From Nicotiana tabacum (taxonomy: Eukaryota > Streptophyta > Magnoliopsida > Solanales > Solanaceae), in contig NC_134087.1 in assembly GCF_000715075.1 (NCBI RefSeq), positions 109,097,161 through 109,161,160 of the forward strand: a stretch of 64,000 nt of DNA, read 5' to 3'. The notes beneath the pieces were generated by a model. That model was given only the letters and a program-made list of their open reading frames with translations. It had not been told where the DNA came from and ran no database searches. How positions within the stretch are numbered: position 1 is the first letter of the stretch; the number at the start of each line of letters is the position of its first letter. This document shows, one piece after another, positions 1 to 12,502 of the stretch. The translations under genes were made by a program, and so were the position numbers.

Positions 1-1955
1 AAATTTGAAAGGTTTAACCAAGTTTTGAATTTCTATAATTTGACCTCGGATTGGATTTCTGATGGTTTTGTTAGCTCCGCTGGGTGATTTTGGACTTAGG
101 AGCGCGTCCGGATTTTGAATTGGGGGTCCGTAGTAGAATTTGGCTTGAAATAGCGAAAGTTTGAATTTTGGAGAGTTTGACCGGGAGTGGACTTTTTGAT
201 ATCGGGGTTGGATTCTGATTCCGGAAGTTGGATCAGGTCCATAATGTCAAATACGACCAATGTGCAAAATTTGATGTCAATCGGACGGAATTTGATAGGT
301 CTCGGCATCGGTTGTGGAAGTTTTAAGTTTCAAGTTCATTGATTTCGAATTGAGGTGTGATTCGTCGTTTGGATGTTGTTATGTGTGTTTTGAGGCCTCG
401 AGTAGGTCTGTGTTATGATATGGGACTTGTTTGTATGTTCAAACAGGGTCCCGAGGGGCTCGGGTGAGTTTCGTATATGTTTGGGTTGTGTTGCGCTTGT
501 TTTTTTAATGTTTCGGCGTCGTTTTACAAGCATAAATGGTACTACATTAAGCAAATGACCTCCGATATTTTTTTTTATGGAAGCATTAGATCCGTATCAT
601 AATTATGGAGTCATATAAAAAGAATCATCGAATTTGGACATCGTATGAGAATTTTATGATCATTTTACTAAGAATTGGGTTGTCAGATTTTTCAAATTAA
701 TTACGAAATTACCACTGAATTCGTATTTAAAAATATGCACTATTTTCAAATATTGAAACCAACATATCTCCTTCAATATAAGGTCAAATGGAGTGATTCA
801 AGAGCCTAACTTGACTAAAATTTCACAAAGAATCCATTGGAGGCATCAAAAGTGAGTTTCAGGATCATTTGACATGAGAATTGAGGCAAAATAGCTGGCA
901 GAAAAATATATAAATAAGGATTTGTTCATTTGGTAATATTTTGAGTTGGGGAGCTCAGATTTGGGCGATTTGGAGGCTATTTTTACCATATGGATTGGGG
1001 TAAGTGTTCTCTACTCGGTTTTAGTTATATTTCATAAATCCATCTTTGTTTTTGGCATTTGATTGATGATTTCAAAGTGAAATTTGGGCGGTTTTGCCTA
1101 AAGTTTCTTAAAATAAATTTTTAAATTTTGAACATCGATTCGGAGTCGGAATTGGATGAAACTAGTATGGTTGGACTCATAACTGAATGGGTTGTCGGAT
1201 GTTGTGAGTTTTATCAGGTTTCGAGAAGCGAGACCGGGCTAGGCTTTTTGGCCGATTATGGGCTTTTTATTAAAGATTTGACATTTTCGATTGAGATTAG
1301 TTCCTTTAGCATTGTTTGATGTATTTGAGTTGTTTTTTGTTAGTTTCGATCCGTTCGGAGGTCGGAACGTGCGAGATGGCATTTTTGGAGCATCGCTTGG
1401 CTTGCTCGGTATTGGAATTGGCTTGTTTGAGGTAAGTAATGATTGTAAATCTAGTCCTGAGGGTATGAAACCCCGGATTTCACATTGTTTTACTATTTTG
1501 AGGTGACGCACATGCTAGGTGACGAGCGTGTGGGCGTGCACCGTTGGGGATTGTGACTTGGTCCGTCCCGTAGCAACTATAAAATTGTGTATTTGACTTA
1601 AATTATATGATACTTATGTGTTTTAGAAAGAATTTCCTATAAATTTGGCCGAATGCCATATTTGGGCCTTATGCCAGAGCTGTTTGGACCCTTAGGGTCT
1701 TTTTCTTATTATCCTCTCACTGTTTTTGATTTAAGATATATACTTAGTCATGTTGTGTTTACTGATTTCATAACTCAGTCTTTATTACTTCTTTATGATG
1801 CATAAAATGATATTTTGGGCTGAGTACCCTGTGTTAGTGATAGCCCGAGTGGCTTGAGAGGTTTCTGACTGAGTGAGACCAAGGGCCTGTGTTGTAAGGA
1901 TATTATGGGATCGGACTGCATACCGCAGCATATTGTTATTAATTCATGATTTTTG

Positions 1956-2046
1956 TGAGGCCGCGGGCCAGAATGATTTATGCCATGAGGTGGCTTGTTA
2001 TGAGGCTGAGGGCCTGATTGATTTATGCCACGAGGTGGCTTGTTAT
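1956..2046 (+). repeat. 45-bp tandem duplication inside the LTR
   Basis: Two adjacent copies of about 45 bp, each running from GAGGC..GGGCC through GATTTATGCCA to GAGGTGGCTTGTTAT, with a few mismatches. It gives rise to a short spurious ORF. Confidence 0.7.
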
Positions 2047-2128
2047 ATCACTTGGGTTGTAGGAGCCTCTCCGAAGTTTGTACACCCCTAGTAAGCGCGG
2101 GTACCCTGAGTGAGTGATATGATATTTT

Positions 2129-2325
2129 GCCCAAGGGGCTGTTCTTGATTCATGTTGTGCCCGAAGGGCTGTTTACGAGTGATTGTGAGGTATGCCTGAG
2201 GGATTGTTTATGATTCATGTTTGCCCGAAGGGTTGTATATGAGTGATGTTTGCCCGAAGGGCTGTTTATGATTTATGTTGCTCAAGGGGCTATATACGAG
2301 TGAGTTTTGCCCGATGGGCTGATTA
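2129..2325 (+). repeat. Degenerate 28-34-bp tandem repeat inside the LTR
   Basis: Seven spaced copies of GCCCGAAGGGCTG-like cores starting near 2129, 2159, 2193, 2223, 2251, 2280 and 2308, separated by TTTATGATTCATGTT-like or ACGAGTGA-like spacers. The core is an imperfect palindrome. Such internal repeats are common in long plant LTRs; no function is inferred. Confidence 0.7.
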
Positions 2326-2967
2326 TGTTTTCATCATTTTTTTACTCACTGTTTCATCACTTTGTTTGAAAAGTATTGAAAGATGTTTTTAAATGGTTTT
2401 ACTGAAACTGGATTTAAATGAGTTGAATTGATTCAAAACCCTGATTTTAAAAGTCTGTTGTATTTTACTGAGATTTCATGATATGAACTGTATATGTTTT
2501 ATTGCTCGTCAGTACTGCTCAGTCTCTATTTGCTTTTATTACATACTGAGTTGGTGTACTCACATTACTCCCTGAACCTTGTATGCAGATCCAGGTATTT
2601 CTAATCCCGGTAGCGGGTGTTGATTACTCAGTGACAGGTCCATTGGAGTTAGTAAGGTAGTTGCCTAGCGATCGCAGCCCTGCTTTTCTCCCTCCTTATC
2701 CGCCCTTAGTTGTATTCAGTTATTTGCAGGTTATGTTAGTCTTGATGTTGTTAGACGGTTGTAGTAGAAGCTCATGACTAGTGACACCCCGTTATCGGGC
2801 TTTCTTTCCATACTCTTGTTTTGATTGAAACTCCTTATGCAGGTTTATTGTTAAATAGCTTTGGTTTTGTTTTAAAAATGAAAATATTGATTGGTTTTGG
2901 TAGTGTGTCGGCTTGCCTGGTACCATGTTAGGCGCCATCATGACAGGGTTAGTTTTGGGTCGTGACA

Positions 2968-3124
2968 TTCACCCATGAAGGGTGTGATGAGGTTCGGAAA
3001 GAATCGCAGGTTGAGCCCAAGGTACATTGGACCTTTTCAGATTCTTGAGAGAGTGGGAGAGGTGGTTTACATGCTTGCATTGCCACCTAGTTAAATCAAC
3101 AATACATCCGGTGTTCCATGTGTT
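2968..3124 (+). pseudogene. Chromovirus (Tekay-like) pol fragment, end of integrase, left half
   Basis: Translates in frame as a segment with MKGVMRFG, LSPRYIGPF and EVVYMLALPP, the conserved GPY/F module that follows the Ty3/Gypsy integrase core. A stop and a frameshift follow (near 3091), and the sequence then reads toward the usual HPVFHVS block, which the LTR of element A interrupts at 3125. The reading resumes at 42399 with the RKYHGDPSHVL block. So this is the left half of one pol gene split by A. Upstream pol is missing because another LTR ends at 2967. Family assignment is from recognised motifs. Confidence 0.8.
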
Positions 3125-5970
3125 TGTCACACCTCCTTTTTACCACCCGAGGGGGGATATAAGGGAGTTTTTTTCAATTAAAGTGACATAAATTGAAATG
3201 GGATTATTTTATTTATTTTTCAGAGTCGCCACTTGGAATAATTTATTTTTGTGTCCCAAGTCACCGGTTTATTTTTAAATCCCAAATCGAGGAAATTTGA
3301 CTTTATTTAAAAGTCTGCGAAACAAGAAATTCTAGATAAGGAATTCTGTTAACCCGGGAGAAGGTGTTAGGCATTCCCGAGTTCTGTGGTTCGAGCACAG
3401 TCGCTTAAACTATTAAAATTTGCCTAATTATCTGATTTACCTAGTGTGCATTTTTAAACTTTTAAACTGCTTTTACTTATTTTATGGAATTATTATGGAA
3501 CAAGTTACGATTGTCGTACACTTGTTTGTTTGATACACATTATGAATCATGCCACGGGAACCGTACCCACGATCTACAACATGTTTAATTTGTTAAAGTT
3601 ATTAGAAGTTGTGGCCGGGTCACATAAATGTACCCCGAATTTGAAAATTATGTATCATACCTATGCCATGGGAACCATACCCATAGTCGCAATGATTTAT
3701 TATTAATCACACCTAAAGCAACTACACGTGTTCATAAGTGATTATTTCCTAAGGTTTGAGATTGTGCATGGGTCCAGTCCTAATTGTAGGAAAGACATAT
3801 GGGCCTTTATTCAAGCCCAAACAACATCCAAATGAATTCCGTTTGATCATTTATTTAGACTGGCCTAAATGAATTGGCTTGGCCTCCATAGTGGTTTCTC
3901 ACATAAGCTACCTAAGAAGCTCCTAAATGACACAGGACAAAGCACTTCTCAACCACCGAGAACTCTTTTGATGACTCAGAAGTCAGAACAAAATTTTAGA
4001 GATGTATTACTATGCCAAGCTTTTTATGCAAAACAACTCAATGATCAAGTACGTTGACAGAAATGAAGAACCACTTCTAAAAGCAACTCAATCATCCTTC
4101 TTCTCTCTCTCGTTTCATCAACATTTACAAGTATTGGAAAAGACGAATTGCTCTTTCATCTCCTAGTCTGATTAACAAATTTCCAAACATCTAGTTAAGT
4201 CTATTTACTACTACTCAATTTACCAATGATAGAAAAACGAAACAACAGCTTAAACATTCATACTAATTTGAATCATTTTATCAAACAAATATTCAGGAAT
4301 TAAAGATGAACTACACATATAAGGGAAACTTCAAATTACAACTACATGGCTTTTTTTATTAGATTACAACTATAATAAGAAAGCAAACTACATAATCCTG
4401 ACTGATTAAGTTTACTACACTTGATGAATTGCTATAATAGTTGTAACCTTCAATTTCATCCGCAACGCCTTTCAACTTGACAAACATTAGCTCACGATGT
4501 CTCATAATGGCTTGATTTGGGCTTGAGACACCTTCAATTGTTGAATTTGACCAACTAGTGGTCAAATCCATGGACTAATCGATTCTAACTTCAAACCACA
4601 AATTGAATCAATATCTCTAACAGTCAGCACTAAAAGCAAAGCTCAACTAAGATGACAAATGATTTCAAATTGAACATACCATTTCAAAAACATAAGTAGA
4701 AACAGTAATTTAGCATAAACAAACTCATGTTCCAGTCATAAATTCAATAAGTGATTACAGACTAGTGTAACTTACCTAAAACAGGAAATCAATGGAAACT
4801 GAGACCAAATAAAGGTCTGAAATCCAGACGATCAAACTCAGCTAATTTGAAGCCAACCAAACGAAATATTTACAAGCCAAATCAAGCGCGCGAAGACGAG
4901 AAGAGCCCAGAGATGCGCAAACAACAGCACAACTTCGATTTAGGTCCGAAATTGACTCAATCCACCAGAAATTTTTTAACCAAAGCAGTAGAAATCAGAC
5001 CAGCTTTTCCAATCTTCTCTTTTTGTTATTATTTTTTATATATATTCTTCAAGAAAAGGAGTCTGTCCGGAGGAGGAAATCATGGGGGTTCGGTGGCTGG
5101 CCGGATTCTGGCCTTAACTCGCTGGTGAGAATGAGAGAGGAAGAGCAGGGGTGCAGTGTGGTCGTCGATGGTCACTGACATGAGTCGGCCGTGACGACCA
5201 TTAGAGAGAGTGAAGAAGACGGAGAAGAAGAAGAGATTGATTTTCCCATTTTTTGGCCCTCTCTTGCGCCGCTGCTGCGTTTCCTTTTAGAGGATTAAAG
5301 GGGAGGGGTCATGGTTGCACTGTTGAAGATGAGAGCTTCTTCCAGATGAGAGTGTCATTTTTGTTCTTTTCAGAGTGGGGAGGGTCTATCTCTATCACTT
5401 AGGTCTAGGTCTTGAATGGGGAAGGGAGTAGGGTTCTAATTATGAGAGGGGTAAAGCGGGTCGGGCAGGCGGCTTGGGCAGGTAGGTCATTTGGTTTTTT
5501 TGGGACAATGTAGTGGTTGGCCCAATTTTGAACAAGACCCAAATAATTCCTTAATTCCCTTTTTTTGTTTTCTTTTCTTTTCTTTGGTTCTAATTCTAAT
5601 TAAATTAATTAAAATCCTAAATCAATCTATTTTTATTGAAATTAAAAATACTTTTTTTTATTTCTAACATTAAACAACTAATGAACTTAAAACTAAAGAA
5701 AAATGCTAATTTTAAAGGCCAAAATCTAAATATGTAAAAATAATCATTTTTTATGATTTTTGCTTAATAAAATTAATTCCTACATGCAAATTGAACCTAA
5801 GATGGCATGAAATTAAAACGTGACAATTTTTTAGATTTTTCTATGATTTTAAAATATTAAAAATGCATAAAATGCAACTAAATAAAGAAAAACTCCTAAA
5901 AATCAATTAAAATTATTTTGGTATATTTTTAGAAGTTATTTTCATGTAGGGCAAAAATTAGGTGCTCAAA
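3125..5970 (-). repeat. Element A 3' LTR
   Basis: About 2846 bp, matching 39554-42398. On the + strand it starts TGTCACACCTCC and ends TGCTCAAA; the partner ends TGCTTACA, so the expected terminal CA here has become AA. It contains AGAGTCGCCA at 3222-3231 and GGTGTTAGGCA at 3363-3373, both shared with the B and C LTRs. A TATA-like run lies at 5032-5047 in the element's sense. ORFs inside are short and unsupported. Confidence 0.88.
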
Positions 5971-5985
5971 GCTGCCCCTCTTTGC
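5971..5985 (-). other. Polypurine tract of element A
   Basis: Read on the minus strand this is GCAAAGAGGGGCAGC, directly before the 3' LTR. Element B has an almost identical tract at 12067-12081. It primes plus-strand DNA synthesis in LTR retrotransposons. Confidence 0.75.
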
Positions 5986-6106
5986 TAGGAAACATGAAGA
6001 GTTTTCGGGCAAAGATAAAGTGAGAAATTACAAGCAATTTTTGCCCGTTTGAAACTCCATTTGGAAGCATTTGAAAAAAGTCTGACCGAACCTTGCTTCG
6101 GAGGTT

Positions 6107-6150
6107 GCCTATATATCCTTGGCTATAAAGGAATCAGGTCACTGTAGTTC
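6107..6150 (-). promoter_or_regulatory. Shared Ogre motif, copy 1 (A, next to polypurine tract)
   Basis: Reads GCCTATATATCC..GGAATCAGGTC..TGTAGTTC on the + strand. It is preceded by GACCGAA..GGAGGTT as in other copies. This is one of eight copies of a motif of unknown function; see findings. Confidence 0.7.
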
Positions 6151-6817
6151 TAGAAGTTTTGGTAGCTGGGACTACCAAAAAACTGTGATTTCACTGTTGT
6201 CGCTGTTTTTTTGTTTTGCTTACTGAGCTCTTTATTACATCGAGATAAAAGATAAAAGATAAACTAGCTAAACCTATCAACTATGAGTTACAAGATTCCT
6301 ATCTATAAACCTTTCAAAGCTTCATCTTAAGTCTTGGATGGTTCCTCTTGCAGACTTTGATCTGAATCATGATACTCATTAGCTGCAACTGTTAGTTCAT
6401 TCTTCTTCAGCTTTTCAGATCAAGGCAGGACATGCAAAGCTTGTGACTTCAATCATATCTTGAGAAATTCGCATCTTTTCTCCACTTTTACACTTAGAGT
6501 TCACTTCTTTTCTTGTTTTTTTATTCTTCTCTTTTGTCTGGATTAAGACTTCTTCTTTTGGTCGCCTCGAAACTTGTGCCTTATGAAAAAAACCTGTTTA
6601 GGCACCAAAACAAACAAACGAACTAAATTTTTCTGCCCCAATTTTCACAAGGGAAATTTTGTGAGTTATTGCAACAAAATCTACACTATTTCTTTATTGA
6701 AAGTAATTAAAATCAGGATTGTGTATCCCTGAGAAAAAGAGATTAGGGAGTGGAGACCCTATATCTAAAATGAAATCAAATAGGGATCGGAGGCCCTAAG
6801 TTGGGAAGATTACCAGG

Positions 6818-7554
6818 TTATGCTGGAAAAATGACCGGGTTATGCCAGAGAGGTCCTCGGGTTATGCCGGGAAAGGTTATCGGGTTATGCCAAAAAAGGT
6901 CCTCGGGTTATGCCGAGAAGGTCATTGGGTTATGCCAGAAAAGGTACTCGGGTTATGCTGGGAAAGTCATCGGGTTATACTGGAAAAGGTCCTCGGGTTA
7001 TGCCGGGGAGGTCCACGGGTTATGCCGGGAAAGGTCCTCGAGTTATGCTGGGAAAGTCATCGGGTTATGCCGGAAAAGGTCCACGGGTTATGCCGGGAAA
7101 GTCATCGGGTTATGCCAGAAAAGGTCTTCGGGTTATGATGGAAAAGTTCCTCGGGTTATGCCGGGGAGGTCCACAGGTTATGCTGGGAAAGTCATCGGGT
7201 TATGCTGGAAAAGGTCCTCAGGTTATGCCGGGGAGGTCCACGGGTTATGCCGGGAAAGTCATCGGGTTATGCCGGAAAAGGTCCTCGGGTTATGCCGGGG
7301 AGGTCATCAGGTTATGCTGGAAAAGGTCATCGGGTTATGCTGGAAAGTTCTTCGGGTTATGTCGGGGAAGTCATCGGGTTATGCCGGAAAGGTCCCCGAG
7401 TTATGCCGGGGAAGGTCATCGGGTTATGCCGGAAAGGTCCTTGGGTTATGCTGGGGAAGTCATCGGGTTATGCCGAAAAGGTCCTCGGGTTATGCCGGGG
7501 ATCAACTAGGGGGTGGGACCCTATGTTGGAAAGATTACCAGGTTATGCTGGCAT
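6818..7554 (+). repeat. 22-23-bp tandem array (about 30 units) in element A 3' UTR
   Basis: Units alternate between CGGGTTATGCCGGGAAAGTCAT (22 bp, two parts CGGGTTATGCC and GGGAAAGTCAT) and a 23-bp variant with GGAAAAGGTCCT. They repeat with few interruptions and then degrade beyond 7500. Several frames stay open across the array only because the repeat lacks stops, so the 255-residue and shorter overlapping ORFs are artefacts. Tandem arrays between pol and the 3' LTR are a known trait of Ogre/Tat elements and a source of satellite DNA. Confidence 0.9.
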
Positions 7555-8069
7555 CAGCTAGGGAGTGAGACCCTATGTTGGAAAAGACGTAGCTAGGGAT
7601 TGGAGACCATATACTACCATGAGTTTGAATTTTTCTTCTTCTTTCTTTTCATTTCTTTTTTTTTGTTTTATTTAAAGAAAATGAGTAAAAATGCAGGAAA
7701 CAATTTGGAGGAGACTTCACTTTTGGATTGATTACTGCTGCAAAGTTGTTCCTAGCCCTTGCGCAGTTTCTTTTTGGTGCACCTGCTTCTTGCAAGGCTG
7801 CTTTTGGATTGCACATGTTTCCTGTTTTCAAACAAAGAACAATTGTTAGTTTGAAACGGTGGTTGGTTTTGTGGCCTTGATTGTTTTAGTCAGTTGATCT
7901 TGGTCGGCTTCTTTGATGATACTTTCAACTGCAATTGGTTTTTTCTTGAAGACCGATTTCATTTATGGCCCTGGAGAAACTTTAGATTTCCAAACTTTAC
8001 TGTGACGGTTAGCCATGTGGGACTTAACCTTTGCAACTTTATTTTGCCTTTGTGGGCCTTTCCCTTCTG

Positions 8070-8074
8070 ACTTG
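8070..8074. repeat. Target-site duplication of element B, left copy (ACTTG)
   Basis: ACTTG directly before the B LTR; the same five bases follow the other LTR at 33264-33268. This fixes both ends of element B. Confidence 0.9.
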
Positions 8075-11000
8075 TGTCACACCTCCTTTTTACCTGCGCC
8101 CGCAGGGGTGTAAATGAAGTTTTTCCAATTAAAGGACAATCGAAACGGGATTTATTTATTTATTTTAGAGTCGCCACTTGGGAGATTTATGGTGTCCCAA
8201 GTCACCGGTTTAATCCCGAATCGAGGAGATGAATGACTTTCTATTACAGTCCGCGAACCAGAAATACGGATAAGGAATTCTGTTAACTCGGGAGAAGGTG
8301 TTAGGCATTCCCGAGTTCCGTGGTTCTAGCACGGTCGCTCAACTGTCATATTCGACTTATTTATCTGATTTTTATACATGTTGAACCTGTGTGCAAATTT
8401 TAAGTTTTTCCCGCTTTTATTGTTGTTATTTTAAGAGAGAATTGCAACGTCGTGAAAACACGTCTCGAACCACGTCACATCAATGCACCCATGGTTATTG
8501 ACACATTTCGACTCTGTTGAGATTTGGATTTGGGTCACATAAATGCGCACCCGATTTTAAGAAAGTAATTTATTAAAAGCGCACCTAAAGTGACTAGCGC
8601 GTTATTATTTTGAGGAAAGCCGTGAAATTTATTAGATGGTCCGTCCCGAAATATAAAGTATTTTAACGCAATATTTACTGAGGGCCCCGCAACTTATGCG
8701 TTTTATTTGGCGAGGCTCGTCTCATTTATTATTTACAGGCTAATCTTAAATGACTATTATTCTTCTATTTATTTGTCTTTGAAGAAATAAATAAAAGGGG
8801 CCCTAATTAGTTATTATTAGAAAATCCTATAATCTATCAATTGAAAATTAGTAGACCAAATGTCATTTCCACTTTAGGTCCAAAGAACCCAATCCATATG
8901 CTGGATCGAGTTTTGAATTACACGACTTGGTTATTTGATTCTGCTAACATTCATGAATAAGTTAACTGATTCAAATTCAAGTAGACTATTGATATTAACC
9001 ATTAACATGCAATTGCTTGTTCTTACGTCGAAGTAGTGAGCTTAACGAACAAAGGGGAGGACATCAATAACTAGCATGTTGGGCTGTTTTAAAAGCGCGT
9101 TTAACCTGAAATCGGAATAAGCACCACATGTTGACTTCTGAATTAATTGTAAGTCCAAACAATACTGATATTCGATTTTAACTCAATGTTAGCTGAAATC
9201 AGTAATAAACTATACTAAGTCTACAACTAATGAACGCGAATTAACGGTTTAAACAGTCCTAATTAGGTACAAACTTCACAGTCTACATTTCATTGAGTTA
9301 TAGATCAAATTGGACTATACAACTACTTATCATCTATATCTACTGAGCTACAGATACAACATCAAATAATTAAGGGCCCGAGCATTTCCATTTCATGTTT
9401 ACATCTCAAAGCTACATCAAATTGAGCTTAGTTGTGTACCTGGTATTGGATACAAAAGAAGAGGAGGATGAGAAACAGCAGATGCAGTAGCAACACAGCA
9501 ACAGCAATAAACAGCGACAGCCCAATAACAGATTAAAACCAGCAAAATCCCAGCAATATCCAATGGAACAGTAACGAGAAACCCACAACAAACTCAGAAA
9601 AACTAGTTGACAACCCTAGCAATACCAAACTGAACCAGAGAACTCCCAGAAACAAATAGAGGGCAGAAATCTACTCTGAAATGCAATGAAACAGTACTTT
9701 CTGATTCTCTATTCTTTAACTCTCAAAGAAGAACACTTTCAAGAAACTCTATTCTTTTAACTGATTTTCAGCAATCAAAGAAGACTAGACTTCCTTCCCC
9801 CAATATTGAACTCTTAGTATTGAAATCCAGCCTGTTTTCACTCTCTAACTAACTAAACTTTTGTGTTAAAATCCAGTCACTTTCACTCTCAAACTAAACT
9901 GACCTCTCCAACATTAAAAGTCAGCCTATTTTATATATTTCTAATTCTGATACAATCTATTCATCTGCATTAAAACCTTTAACTCTAAAATCTGTTCAAG
10001 CTAACAATTATCTAAAACTAATTCTGATTAACAGCTATAACCAATCCTCCTGATAACTGAATGACTAAGGTTGAATTCCAATTGAAACAAATGAACTGAA
10101 TTTAAATCAAAACCAAACTAACACAACACAGAACTCAACAGAATCATTAAAGCTGAAACTGAAACTGAATCAAAATCACATGAATGCAGGGATTAAACTA
10201 ACACAATTCTAGGTCAAACCTATACAAGAATGCAGGATCATTGTCAGTATATTGACAATGCCCTGAAGCTAATTGCCTAAAGATCAGTACATACAACATT
10301 CGACCTCAAACCATTTGATGAAAACTACTAGTAAAACTGAATTAATAAACGATAACTAATTAGCCGATTGCTTATAACAATTGACAACAGTCAATCAGAA
10401 ATAGATAATCAGGCAATTTACGCGGCATTGACAAAAATAGGGATTTATAATAAAAACTTAATTAATCGACGAAACTATTCGAATCGATTATACAGCCTAT
10501 AATATATACTTCGTAACGAACAGAAGTAAATTTGACCAAATAAAAGGTCTGAGTGAGAAGAACAGAACATTTGACAAAAATGAAAAAATTAATATAACAA
10601 CTCTAAACAAATAAACAGACATTTAAAACATCTAAAATAGAATAAAAGGAAAGAAAGAAAAATACCTTAAATGGAACAGAGAACAGACGGACTTGAAATT
10701 TTTAAGGTCAAATGGACCTTAATCGAGTGTTCTCAACTGAGAACACTTCGACTAAGGTCAGTTAAACACCCAAATTCCCTTCAATTTCGGACAGAAACCA
10801 GTTTTGGTTTTCTAGGGTTCTTACATTTCGATTTGGGGTTCGAGTGTTTATAGCTAGATTCAACCCAAACCAAAGGTGGTTTGGGCACGAGGGAGGTCGG
10901 GGTATGAATTTGGGCTTGGTTGGGGTAGGTTCAAGTTCTGCTCGAATCTTCAAATGGAGATTCGAGACGTTCCAAGTTGATTCGAGGCAAGTGGTTCATG

Positions 11001-12066
11001 GATTTGGATCGGGGGTGGTTGGGTGGTCATTTGGTGTTAATTTGGGGCTGAGGGGAAGTGGTGTCGCCACCAGAGGAAAGGGGGAATGGGTGGCGGCTAT
11101 TAGGGTTCCAGGTTTTCGATCTAATATTCGAGAAGATCGAGCAACATTCGAGGGAAACCGAGTGGGGATTTGGGACGGGGAGGTCGAGGGGAGTCTACGG
11201 TGTAAAAGTGGGAGGGATTGGGTGCCGAACACCGCCGTAGGCGATTTCCGGCTTGGTGGCGGGCAGTGGCGTTACGTTTTGTCTCTGAAGAAGACGAGAG
11301 ACGGGGGTGTGAGAATGAAATGGGGGTAAGAGGTTTGGGGGTTGTGGTTGTGGTATATTAAAATTGTTGATTTAATCAGGGCCGCTGGATGAATGAAATC
11401 CAACTGTCCTAATCGAGTCAATAATCAAAATGGGGTCGTTTCAACCACATGGGTGCTGGACCGGACCGGGTACAAGGTGGGTCGGGTCAGGGTTTGTGAA
11501 TGGGTTAACTTCTGGACCGTTTGATCAAGCTGATTCAACGGTCCAGATTGACATGACCAAAACGTCGTCGTTTGGTCGACGCTGGGGCAGACCGGGTTGG
11601 GGCGAATTTGATTTGGGCTTTTCAAATTAAACTGAATTTGGCCCAAAATTCTGATAAACTATTTATTATTCTTTTCCTTTTATTATTCTAGAATTCTAAT
11701 AAAATAAAAAAATCCAAACCTAAATTTAAACTTGATCAATTTATCCTAAAAATGTTAATTAACTCTAAGTAGTAATTATCACAGAATAATTAAATACCAA
11801 ATCACACAATTAAACACTAAAATGCAAAGTGCATTATTTTTTATGCTTTTCTTGTAAAATACAATTTTACTAAAAATAAAATCCTAAATTCAAAATGCTA
11901 TTTTTTTGTACTTTTCCATTAATTTACACAAATAAACGTGTACACACAAATGCAATCAATAGCTAAAAATATCACGAAAAATTCACAAAATTGCACACAA
12001 AAGAAAAAATATTTTATTTTGAATTTTTGGGAGTAATTTGTGTGAGGCAAAAATCACGTGCTCACA
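8075..12066 (-). repeat. Element B 3' LTR
   Basis: 3,992 bp, TGTCACACC..GCTCACA on the + strand. The partner LTR (29766-33263) is 3,498 bp; the difference is a block of about 500 bp (roughly 9510-10030) missing there. The first ~100 bases differ at about three positions, so B is younger than A. Contains AGAGTCGCCA at 8167-8176, GGTGTTAGGCA at 8297-8307 and a TATA-like stretch near 10500 in the element's sense. ORFs at 10.7-11.6 kb recur in the other LTR and have no recognisable product. Confidence 0.93.
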
Positions 12067-12081
12067 GCTGCCCCTCTTTTT
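12067..12081 (-). other. Polypurine tract of element B
   Basis: AAAAAGAGGGGCAGC on the minus strand, touching the 3' LTR. Its last 11 bases match the tract of A at 5971. Confidence 0.8.
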
Positions 12082-12209
12082 CCGGAAACACAAAGGGTTT
12101 TCGTGCAAAGATAAAGTGAGGGGATACGAGCGATTTTTTTTTGCCCGTTTGAGTACTCCGTGTGAAGCATTTTTTGAAAGAGTTGACCGAACTTCTGCTT
12201 CGAAGGTTT

Positions 12210-12252
12210 CCTACATATCCCTGGCTAAAAGGGAATCAGGTCAATGTAGTTC
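12210..12252 (-). promoter_or_regulatory. Shared Ogre motif, copy 2 (B, next to polypurine tract)
   Basis: CCTACATATCC..GGAATCAGGTC..ATGTAGTTC, with GACCGAA..CGAAGG before it. The arms CTACAT and ATGTAG are perfectly complementary. It lies at the same place as copy 1 in element A. Confidence 0.75.
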
Positions 12253-12502
12253 GGAAAGTTTTGGTGGCTGGGACTACCATGGGACTGTAATTTTGCTGCT
12301 ACTGCTGTTGTATGCTGCTGCCACTGCTTACCGACCTCCTTATTACACCATTGGTAAAAGAAAAAAAGAAGCTAGACTAAACTAAGGATTACAAAATCTT
12401 ATCTATCTTCGAACTTGCTATGGTCGCCTTACTTTCTTGTTGGCTTGTGTTTCCTCCGCTGTTTCTTTCTTTGACTTGACTTGTGAGTGTATTCCTTTGT
12501 TC

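Larger units (their letters stand above)
1..2967 (+). mobile_element. LTR of a chromovirus-like Ty3/Gypsy element, left end cut by window
   Basis: Long non-coding stretch ending in GGGTCGTGACA, the same terminus as the LTR ending at 45860 and (inverted) the solo LTR at 58489. That end is typical of Tekay-like LTRs in Solanaceae. It abuts pol coding sequence of another element at 2968, with no primer site after it, so it is probably a solo LTR or the 3' LTR of an element extending left of the window. Its interior differs from the 42.7 kb LTR, so the two are not a pair. Candidate 5-bp target copy TTCAC at 2968-2972; its partner is outside the window. Small ORFs here look like chance. Confidence 0.7.
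5986..8069 (-). other. Element A 3' untranslated region, LTR-proximal part
   Basis: Non-coding sequence between the polypurine tract and the insertion point of element B. It holds a copy of the shared 44-bp motif (6107-6150), the 22-bp tandem array (6818-7554), and a unit around GACGGTTAGCC..GTGGGACTTAACC near 8004 that recurs on the other side of B near 33331 and 33465. The first 180 bp resemble the matching part of B (GGCAAAGATAAAGTGAG and GCCCGTTTGA blocks). The short ORF at 7649-7831 has no recognisable product. Confidence 0.75.

Noticed and set aside
6801..7568. Open frames of up to 255 residues with repeating GYAGK/GLCRK words
   Set aside because: They result from a 22-23-bp tandem repeat without stop codons; three overlapping frames are open at once, and the array lies in a 3' UTR.
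10844..11329. 161-residue ORF (and its relative at 32068-32484) as a gene
   Set aside because: Lies in both B LTRs, has no recognisable domain, and overlaps frames on the other strand; it is best explained by GC-rich LTR sequence.
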